Shown: positions 1-8,070 of the stretch, one piece after another
Position numbering within the stretch: position 1 is the stretch's first letter
How the letters are laid out: each line of letters starts with the position of its first letter
Origin: Parvularia atlantis
Lineage: Eukaryota; Opisthokonta; Rotosphaerida
Direction: 5' to 3'
Length of the DNA stretch: 20,339 bases
NCBI GenBank assembly: GCA_943704415.1
Contig: CALSCO010000442.1
Span: 1 to 20,339 of the forward strand
Notes under the pieces: generated by a model
What the model saw: the letters and a program-made list of their open reading frames with translations, nothing else
The model's database searches: none
Told to the model about the DNA's origin: nothing
Program-made: the position numbers and the translations under genes

Positions 1-1088
1 GGGGGGGCGGTTAAATGGCGCGTCCCCAGCGCGGCACCGCGGGGCACCTTCAGGTCGCGGATGCCGATGGTGCCGAGGAGCAGCGCGTGCTCGTCCAGCA
101 CGGCAAGGCCGCTCACGTTCTGCACCACGAAGGTCAGTCCCTGCACGCATCCCTACATTCGCCGGCACGCACGCTGTTCTTCATCAGCTGGAACGCCTGG
201 CTCACGCTGCTCTGCGACGAGATCGAGACGACGTGCTCCTTGGCCGTGTCCCACTGGATCGGCACGACCTTGTCCAGAGGCTGCGTGACCGCCGCGCCGA
301 GCTGTTGGCTGTGCTTGCTCAGGTACGCGATCAGTGCGGTCTGCGATAGGATCGCCTCGAGCCTTGCATGCGCGTGGGTGTGAGCATCTGCACTGTCGTG
401 CGCGAGCGCGCCACGCACGTGTTGAGGTCGTACGTCGTCGAGCCGTCCTTGAACACGAGCGAGCGGCGCACGTTGACCGCGCCGCCCATGGCCCTGATCG
501 CCGTGAGCAGCGTGTCGCTCGAATGCAGGTGGTGGAACGGGTTGCGCTTGCCAAAGTCTTCGCGTCGGCGGCCGTCAGCGCCTTGCCGCGCGCGCGAACG
601 GGCGCGCCGCACCAAAGATCTCTTCGATCGGCTTCTCGGTGAACAGCCTCTGCTTCTCGAGCAGTTCGGCCGCGCTCGGTGCCTTGAGGATCTCCTCGTC
701 GCTAAAGTTGCTGGCGATAAGGTTGACGATGTTGTGCATGTCCTGCGCGCACGGCTCAGCACGGTCGCGGCGCACACGGCGCACCGCACGCACTATGCTG
801 CCGACAAACTCGCTCGTCTGCGCGTTCCACACGGGCGCCGAGAGGATGTCGTGCTTCTCGAGCACCTGCGGCCGGCCCCCTGTTTTGTGAGCGATCTCGC
901 GCACTGCACAGGCCGCGCACCTTGAGCGCCTTGAGCACGTTGTCGCGGCTGTCGAGCACGACGACTCCGCCCATGTGGCCGCTCGGGCCCGCGTCCGGCA
1001 GGTTGGTCATCGACGCGCGGCGCCGCAGCGGCGGCAGGGCGTGGTGCACCGGCACCGCCTCGAGCCAAGCGGTGTCGAACGTCGACAT
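1..1088 (-). CDS. CBS-domain protein, SNF4/AMPK-gamma-like (3' end outside window)
   Basis: Exons, read leftwards: 1088-921, 865-794, 742-613, 557-419, 362-173, 119-48. They join in frame to 257 codons with no stop. CBS-type strands are visible: GGVVVLDSRDNVLKALK, then HDILSAPVW and EFVGSIDMHNIV; later ILSQTALIAYLSKHSQQLG; and last NVSGLAVLDEHALLLGTIG with GIRDLK. CBS modules are known to bind adenosine nucleotides and regulate kinases, channels or enzymes; the specific partner cannot be read here. The N-terminal RRRAS looks like a basic-directed kinase site (inference). Bases 1-47 either begin another intron (GTGCCC after Lys257) or continue the frame, so the end is unknown. The start ATG is the first one that leaves an uninterrupted CBS reading; it faces the SR-protein gene across 179 bp. 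All five introns are 51-56 nt. Confidence 0.85.
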
Positions 1089-1267
1089 CGAAAGTAAAAC
1101 CCGAGTTGTGGGCGTGCTGACGAGTAACGCTTCACTACCGTAGTAGAAGCAAAAGCATGAGCTGAAGGGATGCTGATGGTTGCGCAACGGACGATGCACC
1201 GCGCAAAGCATGAGCTCAACGTGCGCCGTACCCACCAATCGCACTGGTAGAAGCAAAGCACGAAGCC
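1089..1267. promoter_or_regulatory. Divergent intergenic region with repeated AAGCAAAGCATGA-type motifs
   Basis: This is the longest gene-free stretch between complete genes. It holds GTAGAAGC twice (1143-1150 and 1247-1254) and a GCAAAGCATGAGCT-like element three times: 1149-1163 with one extra A, 1203-1216 exact, and 1253-1263 diverged to GCAAAGCACGA. A CCAAT pentamer lies at 1235-1239. Divergent starts on both sides make this the likely shared promoter of the CBS and SR genes. No factor can be named for the repeated motif. Confidence 0.4.
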
Positions 1268-2566
1268 ATGGCGCGCGTGTACGTCGGCGGCCTGCCCGGC
1301 AACGTGCGCGAGCGCGACATCGAGGACCTCTTCTACAAGGTGCGCGGCTCCCAGACGTCCGCCCGCCCCGCCCGCTGGCCCGTGACGCCTGCGCGTCGGC
1401 AAGTTTGGCCGCATCCGCGGCATCGAGATCAAGTACGCCGCGCGCCCGCCCATCTTCGCCTTTGTCGAGTTCGACGACGAGCGCGACGCGGAGGAGGCCG
1501 TGCGCCGGCGCGACCGCTACCCGTTCGAGGGCGAGGTGCTGCGCGTCGAGATGGCGCGCGGCCGCGACCGGCGCAGCGGCGGCGGCGTGGGCGGCACGGG
1601 CACGCCGGGCCGCGGTGCCGTCGCCCCTGCCGCTTCTCTTTCCCCTTTCCCCGTGTGCTGACCGCCACGGTGACCTCAGTCGTGCGCCGCTCCGAGTACC
1701 GCGTCATTGTCACCAATCTGCCCGGCAGTGGCTCGTGGCAGGACCTCAAGGTGCGGGGACGCGCGCGCGGGGGTGGGGGTGGACGCGCACGGGGGACGTG
1801 GACTTGGACGTGGACGGGATGCGCGAGCCGGACCGCGGGCAGGGGCGGGAGACGTGTGCCGATCGGCCGTGGGGGATGCGCGAGCCGGACCGCGGGCAGG
1901 GGCGGGAGACGTGTGCCGATCGGCCATGAGCCACACGCTGCCGGACGCGGACGCGGACGCGGACGAAACCTCGCCTGGCACGCACGAACGAGCTCACGGT
2001 CGGACGCGTGCAGGACCATTTCCGCCGCGCCGGCGAGATCTGCTTCGCCGACGTCACCCGCGACGGCTTTGGTGTCGTCGAGTTTGAGCACAAGGACGAC
2101 ATGCGCTACGCGGTGCGTCCGCTACTGCCGCGTCATCGGTGCAGCTCACACGTTGTGCTCGCCGCAGATCGACAAGATGGACGAGACCACGTTCCGCTCG
2201 CACGAGGGTGACACAGCCGTGATCCGCGTCAAGGAGGTGCCGCCGCATTTGCCGTTGCTATCGCACGCTCACGCCGTCCGCACACAGGACGACGGCCGCC
2301 ACGGTGACATGTCGCAGCTCGGCCGCGGCGGCGGTGGCGGCGGCGGCGGCTTCAGCGGCGGCCGTGGCCGTGACCGCGACGACGATCGCGACCGCGACCG
2401 CGACCGTGACCGTGACCGCGACCGCGACCGCGACCGTGACCGTGACCGTGACCGTGACCGCCCTCGTGATGACGACCGCGACCGCGACCGCAACCGCGAC
2501 CGCCCGCGCGATGACGACCGTGACCGTGACGAGCCGCGTCGCGCCGAGCCCGAGCGCGTCGACTGA
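1268..2566 (+). CDS. SRSF1: SRSF1/SF2-like splicing factor with an Arg-Asp tail
   Basis: Exons 1268-1339, 1404-1614, 1680-1750, 2014-2112, 2168-2236 and 2288-2566 give 266 residues. RRM1 begins at once ([10 protein letters not shown], then [12 protein letters not shown], with RNP1-like FAFVEFDD). After a Gly-rich link comes the pseudo-RRM2 with the family signature SWQDLKD, followed by [14 protein letters not shown] and FRSHEG. These are diagnostic of the SF2/ASF type of SR protein, which binds exonic enhancers and recruits U1 snRNP and U2AF in the nucleus. The C-terminal third is a Gly run followed by dozens of Arg-Asp dipeptides; I see no Arg-Ser dipeptide there. Intron 3 (263 nt) splits the signature between SWQDLK and D. 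The start is the only ATG directly preceding RNP2. Loss of RS suggests independence from SR-kinase phosphorylation (inference). Confidence 0.92.
   Translation: MARVYVGGLPGNVRERDIEDLFYKVRGSQTSARPARWPVTPARRQVWPHPRHRDQVRRAPAHLRLCRVRRRARRGGGRAPARPLPVRGRGAARRDGARPRPAQRRRRGRHGHAGPRCRRPCRFSFPFPRVLTATVTSVVRRSEYRVIVTNLPGSGSWQDLKVRGRARGGGGGRARGTWTWTWTGCASRTAGRGGRRVPIGRGGCASRTAGRGGRRVPIGHEPHAAGRGRGRGRNLAWHARTSSRSDACRTISAAPARSASPTSPATALVSSSLSTRTTCATRCVRYCRVIGAAHTLCSPQIDKMDETTFRSHEGDTAVIRVKEVPPHLPLLSHAHAVRTQDDGRHGDMSQLGRGGGGGGGGFSGGRGRDRDDDRDRDRDRDRDRDRDRDRDRDRDRDRPRDDDRDRDRNRDRPRDDDRDRDEPRRAEPERVD
1751..2013 (+). other. Longest intron in the window (263 nt), with a 57-bp tandem duplication
   Basis: The intron begins GTGCGG and ends GTGCAG. 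It interrupts the SWQDLK|D motif of pseudo-RRM2, where homologues are continuous, so its intron status is secure. It is about five times longer than the typical intron here. It has no in-frame stop relative to exon 3 but changes the downstream frame by two bases. Confidence 0.85.
1816..1925 (+). repeat. 57-bp direct tandem repeat, two copies, intronic
   Basis: Copy 1 starts at 1816 and copy 2 at 1873. The first 53 bases of the unit are identical (GGGATGCGCGAGCCGGACCG onward to GATCGGCC) and then diverge. Perfect identity suggests a recent duplication. The period is 19 codons, but the reading that would translate it is not the RRM frame. Confidence 0.9.
2375..2540 (+). repeat. CGACCG/TGACCG hexanucleotide array encoding Arg-Asp repeats
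   Basis: A coding simple-sequence array mixes CGACCG and TGACCG units, synonymous at the Arg codon (CGC/CGT), interrupted by RPRDDD and RNRD segments. The synonymous variation hints that the Arg-Asp peptide is under selection rather than being a purely slipped repeat (inference). It forms the tail of the SR protein. Confidence 0.85.
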
Positions 2567-2663
2567 GATAGAGCGCGCTGCGGCTTTTTTTCTGCTTAGC
2601 GTCAGCGAAGCCCGAAATCAATGTTTTCTGCTTCTGTGTCGGCGCACATGCACGCGGCGGCAC

Positions 2664-4786
2664 TCAGGTCGGGGTTTCGCGCGCCCACTCGCGCTGCATC
2701 CGCGCCGCGACGTGGTAGTCATCGTGCTCTGTGCGCTCGCTCTGCCACCGCGTAAGCCACCACAGCGCCGCTATTGCATGCTCTGCGCACCTCGCGCACG
2801 CGCTTGAAGCACTGCGGGCACGTGTAGGTCGACCCGGGCCGCTCGTCGTCCGGTCTCCTCACGACAGCGGGTGTCCCGCCGTCTTCCGCGCCGGATCCGG
2901 TCCGTTGGCGCTTGAAGTACCGAAACAGCGTCGTCGCACGCGCCTCGGGCGGGAGGCCGTCGTCAAACACGACCCGCACGGCCGGTGCGGGCTGGTGGAA
3001 CGTGGTGGCGTCAGGGAAAGCCGCCTCCTCGTGCTCGTCGGTATCGCCGTCGTCCGCCTCTGCCCGTGCCAGCTCCTCTGCTGCCTGTCCCCACGCGGCG
3101 TGCGCATCAGCCAAAGCAGCATTGGCGAGCAGCATCAGCAGCAGACCTGGTCCAGCTCAGCCTCGGCCCCGTCATCGTCGGCAGCACTGGGCCGCTCGAC
3201 TGCGCGGAAGAACGACTTGATATCGGCCGCGGGCTCGTACCCCGTCATCGCCGCAAAGCCGTGCGCCCCGAGCGCAAAGAAGCGGATCGGCAGCGGCTGC
3301 GCGCGACACGTCAGGCCCGTCCACGGCAGCGGAAGCAGGCAGTGCACGTTGCCGGCCGCGTGGTATAGCGACGTCGCGGCGCGGTTGATCGCCTGCAGCA
3401 CCGCGTCGGGCCGCCGCATGTTGGCCGGGAACGCGCATGACTTGGACCGCATCGGCGGGCCCTGGGCCTGGTAGTTGAGCTGCAGCGGTGACGTCAGGCG
3501 CAGCGCAACCGATTGACACGGCGGCTAGCGCGCCAGCAGCGTCTTCGGCCATCGCCCCGTGATGTCACTCTCGTCGGCGAGCCGCTGCGCCAGCTCGGAC
3601 GAGAGGATCTGCAGCCAGCGATAGGCGTCGTCGGCTTCGCGCACGACGTCAGCACACGTCGAGGCACCGTCTGCTCGCCGACGCACGCTTGTCGATGTTG
3701 ATGCGCTTGGCTGCCATCATGCTCTTTACGCCGACCTTGGGCTCGACTGCGGCAGCGCGCTAGTTGGGCGCGCACACGCCAGCGGGCATGTGCCGCACCC
3801 TTGCTATTGTCCACGCCGCGGCAGATGTTGTACAGCCACGCGCCCGACTCGGCACCGAACCGCTGCGCCAGCTCGGCCTCCGAGTACGCCCATAGGTCGC
3901 CCGCCTGCGCCGCCGCGCGTCAGCCAGCGACTGCGCCACGGTGTGCAGCGTGCCGTCACGACGTTGAGCGTCTGCACGACCTCGTCGCCCAGCTTGCCGC
4001 CGAGGAAGCGGATCTTGGTGAGCGGCGTCGCGCGCATAAAGTCGAGTACGGACGCCGCGGGCAGCACGGTCTGCGCTTGCACGCACGGTCAGGTGTACGG
4101 TCACGAAGAGCAGGCACACCTGTTGGTTCGGCTTGTGTAGCCCTGCCGCGAGCTTGGCCAGCGACTTGTTGTGCGCGATGCCTACGTTACCGTGAGCGTG
4201 CGGCCCCGTGTGCCAGCGCCGCGTACCCGCCGTGCTCGTGTAGCCGAGCTCCTCGCGCAGCGCTGTACGCACCTCGAGCGCGATCTTGGCGGCGAGGGTG
4301 AGGCGCATGTCGTCGACGGTGGCCTCTTCGGCGCGCAGCTGCTCGAGCCCGACGACGTGCCCGCACATTGACCAGTCCACGGCGACGGCTTGTCGCGCGT
4401 TCAGCGCCGTGGTTCGCGATCAGCACGGTCGCGTGCTCACCGCCGGCGTGGTACTCGGGCAGCGCGCCCAGCCGCCGGTCGACCTCGTCCGTCACGTCGG
4501 CGTACATCTCGTCGATGCTGGCCTTCTCTGCCGGCCGCGCACGCGCGTCATGCGCCGACGCTCCCGCGCGACACGTGCGCCACACCGACGAGCCGCGCCA
4601 TCCGCGAGAACAGCTTGAAGATCTTGGCGCTCTGTGTGCGCGTCCACCGCGTCACGGCCACGTCTCGACACGCCACGCGACGCGCCTCGGCGCGGTACGG
4701 GTCGAGCGAGACCTTGTGGCGATCGCGGTCGACGGTGTCGTGGTAGCGCCACTCGGTGTCGCCCTGGGCGCGCGTGCATTGGCCAT

Positions 4787-4821
<35 letters not shown>

Positions 4822-5180
4822 GCAGCAGCAGTGGCAGCATCGAAGGCGCGCCTCGCGGTACGTCGCGACGTGGACGAGGCGCAACTCGGGGCACTTTCTT
4901 TGCGCGTCGCCGGCCGTGTCAAAGCTGCGATCGCGGCGATGTCCGTGAGGCCGTCGGACGATGGCTGCGCGCACCGCTTGACGCCGAACGCGCGCGCCGC
5001 GTAGTTGACGGCGATGAGGCTGGACCACTGCACGACGGCTGCGTCGCGGGCGCGCACGCGCGATCAGCCCGGGCCACCGTCGATCAGCACGCTTCGCAAC
5101 CGAGCGGCTCGCTGCCGTCCAGCGCGAGCCGCTTCGACTCGACCTGAGGCGCACCAGCCGCGCATCAGCAGCCGCACGAC

Positions 5181-5227
<47 letters not shown>

Positions 5228-5323
5228 GCAGTGGCACGCAACCTGTGCGTAGAAGGCGTCCATGTCGACGTGCACGATGCACCGCGCGCGCTGCGACAGC
5301 GGCTGCTGCTGATGGTGGTGCAT
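2664..5323 (-). CDS. POLH: DNA polymerase eta (Y-family translesion polymerase)
   Basis: Sixteen exons, read leftwards: 5323-5243, 5143-5101, 5038-4975, 4924-4852, 4763-4677, 4631-4586, 4527-4441, 4388-4227, 4181-4120, 4070-3960, 3904-3799, 3746-3687, 3634-3534, 3479-3147, 3084-2791, 2726-2664. They join to 590 residues, near the size of Rad30. Palm motif HVDMDAFYAQ holds the first metal-binding Asp (Asp20); ASIDEMYADVT supplies Asp137 and Glu138. GIAHNKSLAKLAAGLHKPNQ, IRFLGGKLG and VKSMMAAKR are family landmarks of thumb and little finger. A C-terminal CPQC...HDDYH zinc finger (Cys561, Cys564, His571, His575) matches the ubiquitin-binding UBZ of Pol eta, with a short six-residue loop. It bypasses UV dimers at PCNA-ubiquitinated forks (family knowledge). 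Two introns use GC donors. An upstream in-frame ATG at 5389 is possible but less likely. Confidence 0.95.
3480..3533 (-). other. Probable GC-AG intron 13 of POLH
   Basis: Reading on past PKTLL meets an in-frame stop three codons later. No GT lies between the preceding exon and that stop. Splicing at CTG|GCGCGC with acceptor CTGCAG (54 nt, branch-like CCTGACG) gives PKTLL|LNYQAQGPP, as expected for the family's conserved segment. The donor differs from the common local GTGCGC by one base. Confidence 0.75.
4764..4851 (-). other. Probable GC-AG intron 4 of POLH, carrying a CTG repeat
   Basis: Donor GAG|GCGCGC and acceptor GCCCAG (88 nt) give LVHVATYRE|GDTEWRYHD, matching the conserved HVATY-x-EG stretch of fungal Pol eta. 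GT alternatives in the right phase exist only upstream and would delete part of that motif. The intron contains (CTG)11 on the gene strand. Confidence 0.7.
4787..4819 (+). repeat. (CAG)11 microsatellite, intronic
   Basis: Eleven perfect CAG units on the plus strand, flanked by imperfect units, lie within intron 4 of the polymerase gene, so they read as CTG in the transcript. Open frames through it (poly-Gln, poly-Ala, poly-Cys) are artefacts. Confidence 0.95.
5184..5225 (+). repeat. (CAG)14 microsatellite, intronic
   Basis: Fourteen perfect CAG units lie in intron 1 (5144-5242) of the polymerase gene, reading CTG in the transcript. It is the longest triplet array in the window and lies close to the donor site. 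The flank GCCACTGCCGCTG resembles the start of the repeat in intron 4. Confidence 0.95.
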
Positions 5324-5420
5324 CGGAGAGTCGTGCAACGTGCCCACAGTGCCGTGCGCGCGGCAAACAAGGACACACAAAGGATGCATCACTCGCCCAC
5401 GACCCCGACCCCGGGCCGGC

Positions 5421-7965
5421 TCAGAACATCTTGGTGCGCAGCATGTGGCGCGCCGTCGGCTCCTTGCGCTCCGGGTCGTACGAGAGCGAGTCGAGGAAGT
5501 CACAGTACTCGCCGCGGAAGCCCGACTCGGAGAAGCTCGCCGGCGTCGTCAGGCGCATGCTGACGTCGCCGGCCGCGCTGTACTGCGGCCACTGCGGCTG
5601 CTCGCTCGCACACGCATCAGCCTGGAGCACGCCCACAAAGGCAGCGCGCACCTGGCCGACCACGTTCGGGTTGCCCGTGCGCGCAAACGTGCCAAAGTAG
5701 TCGATCGTCGTGTCGGCCAGGCGCAGCTCGTCCGCTGGCAGCTGGAAAAAGATGGGCGCCGTGTTGAACACGAACGGCATATCCACGCCGTGGCACGAGT
5801 AGCCCACACAGCTGTGTCACGCGCCATCGCTCAGCCCGCGCACTTCACGCACGCGCGCGTCAACGCACTAGTCGTAGTTCGGGCCCCATCCGTCAAACGA
5901 CCATGGGTGATCAAAGATGTAGAGGAACGTCGGCGTCTGCGCAGCGTGCGTCGGTGCACTTGCGCCGCCCACGCGACCCGACGCACGTATTTCGCCAGCG
6001 CGCGCGCCACGTAGCGGTTCGGGCACGTGAAGACCAGGTCCGTGCCAAGCGTCCACATGAGCGGGCGCTGGTCGACGTCACCGGGCAGCGGCGGGTATAC
6101 CTCCTGCGCCAGCGTCGCATTCTCCTTGAAAACGACGCGTCTGTCCGGCAAACGTATCAGGCTGCGAGCTGTATCCAGCCGGCAGGACGCACGTCAACGC
6201 GATGTACTCGGCACGGCCGACGGGCTCGGACCAGCCCAGGTTGATGTAGAGAACGGTCTCCTCGCGCACGGTACCGACGATGATCGGCACGCGCGCAAAT
6301 TCACCGCGCATCATTAGGTTGAACGGCTGGTCGGCGATGTCGTCGCCGTCGACTGCGGGCATCGCTCAGCAGCGAGCGACGCACACACACACACACACGG
6401 CCGCACGCACCGGACGGCAGGAGCTGCATGAATGCCGAGATGGGCTCGTCGATCGGCAGGTAGCGCGTGGCGGCCTCCTGGCCGGCGATAATTTCGTCGG
6501 TCGTCTGCGCAGAAGTCAGACGCCTGTCCCGCGAGTCGTTGCCGGACGCACCAGCAGGTACAGGCACTCTGTGTCGGCGGCAGAGCAGCCGACGGCCTCC
6601 GCAAAACGGTCGGCCAACGCAAGCGCGTCCTACGTCGAGCGCGTCAGGTGCGACAAACGCGAAATGCACGGGCGCACCTCCTTGTTTGATGTGACGATCG
6701 TCATCGGGTCCGACTCAATGATCGCGCGGTGGAACAGGCCGCGCGAGTACTTGGAGACGAGGTGGTACGAGACCGAGCGCCCGCCGGCCGACTGGCCAAA
6801 GATCGTGACCTGGCACCGCCACGCACATGTGTCAGGCGGAGACCAGCAAGCTGAGCGCGCGCACCAGATTCGGGTTGCCACCAAAGCCCGCGATGTTGTC
6901 GCGCACCCACGTCAGCACCATGCGTTGGTCCTGCATGCCCAAGTTTTGCACGGCGCCGCCGCTGCAGTCGAGCGTTAGTCGGCGAGGAAGGCGCGGGGCA
7001 CACGCGGCGCACTTGATGCCGGGCGCGACCAGGTAGCCGAGCGCGCCGAGGCGGTACGCGGCTGTGACGACGATGACTGCGCGCGCACAGACGGTCAGGC
7101 ATGAGTTACAGGCTGCCAGGCGATCGCGCACCGTTGGTGCGGTTGGCCATGTAGAGCGACTCGTACAGCGTCTGCGCGCACGTGTCAGGCGACCACAAGC
7201 GAGGGGGGGCTGCGCGCGCGGCCGGCACACACGTTGGGCATGCCCTTGTCAAAATTGCCGCCGTGGAAGAAGACGAGCACGGACAGGTTGGCCTGCGCGC
7301 TGACGCGGCGCGGGGTGTAGACGTCTGCAAGCGGCGTGCGTGAGCGGCGATCGCGCGAGGATCTGCGCGCGTGCGACGAGCGCACTCAGGTACAGGCAGT
7401 CCTCGGAGATCTGCGCGCGGCGGCGGCGTCAGGGGCCGCCCAGGTAGGTGCGCACGCGACGCACCTTCTGCGGGCACGTGTGCGGCGGCAGGTCCTGCGC
7501 GCGCAGTCGCGTGAGCCACAGACATAGACAGAGCGCGCGCAGCGCACGATGCCGTCACGGCACTTCTGCGCGCAGCCAGCGGCGTAGTCGCGCGTCATCA
7601 TCGGGTCGGGGCTGCGTGGATCATCGTGTGAGCGCAGTCCGTCCGTTCACCACCGGGCGCGACGCACCCCCAGCTGCGCGGCGGCTGCGGCGGCTGCCAG
7701 CGTCCCTCGCGGCCGACGGGCTGCGCACCGAACCCCCCCGGTCAGCAGTCACGTGTGCGCAGGCGCGCCGCGCCGCGCACAGGCGCCGCGTACGGCACGC
7801 CGCGGAAGGCGCGGCCGAGGTCCCACGTCTCGCCCCACACGCTGCGCGTCCCCGTGAGCGTCCACCTCGTGTGCACGCGGGAGCGGAGCACGCACCGGCC
7901 GTACGCGGTCGTCGCGACCAGCTCCGGGTCGAGCACGAGCTGCGCGCGCGCCGCGACCGCGAGGC

Positions 7966-8001
<36 letters not shown>

Positions 8002-8035
8002 TCGCGGCACGTGACACGTGACCACCCCCCGCCAT
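5421..8035 (-). CDS. Secreted type-B carboxylesterase
   Basis: Seventeen exons, read leftwards: 8035-7896, 7841-7781, 7720-7668, 7611-7548, 7494-7465, 7410-7386, 7324-7233, 7171-7132, 7076-7013, 6961-6865, 6809-6678, 6629-6552, 6504-6411, 6352-6193, 6140-5987, 5936-5869, 5811-5421. They give 580 residues, normal for the family. Features are an N-terminal signal peptide with a Val11 core ending near [24 protein letters not shown]; the oxyanion-region FFHGGNF; nucleophile elbow GQSAGG (Ser229); the acid-loop VGTVREE (Glu354/355); and the catalytic [11 protein letters not shown] (His458). It should hydrolyse carboxylic esters outside the cell or in the secretory path; the substrate is not readable. 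All 16 introns are canonical GT-AG, 47-61 nt. Its ATG faces the topoisomerase gene across 35 bp. Confidence 0.95.
6381..6398 (+). repeat. CA/TG dinucleotide run in a carboxylesterase intron
   Basis: About nine CA units lie in intron 13 (6353-6410) of the esterase gene, reading as TG in the transcript. The run sits between donor and branch region and does not disturb the splice signals. Confidence 0.85.
7967..7999 (+). repeat. (GAC)11 microsatellite coding the signal-peptide core
   Basis: Eleven perfect GAC units on the plus strand read as GTC on the minus strand and encode Val11 in the hydrophobic core of the esterase signal peptide. Repeat-length changes would lengthen or shorten that core without changing the frame. 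Confidence 0.95.
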
Positions 8036-8070
8036 TGCTTTAAAGTGCGCGATTGAGACGGCGCGCAAGC
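8036..8070. promoter_or_regulatory. 35-bp divergent intergenic region with TTTAAA
   Basis: Only 35 bp separate the start codons of the esterase and topoisomerase genes. A self-complementary TTTAAA lies at 8039-8044, only 3 bp from the esterase ATG and 27 bp from the topoisomerase ATG. Core promoters and 5' leaders must overlap the opposite gene or be very short. Confidence 0.35.

Noticed and set aside
1180-1929. Plus-strand frame of 249 codons overlapping the SR gene
   Set aside because: It is out of frame with both RRMs and reads through introns; composition is low-complexity.
4634-5004. Poly-Gln and poly-Ala proteins over the CAG arrays
   Set aside because: The arrays lie in introns of the polymerase gene, whose flanking exons join in frame.
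7448-8014. Plus-strand frame of 188 codons upstream of the topoisomerase, as its missing ATPase
   Set aside because: It shows no GHKL motifs and is antisense to the first exons of the esterase.
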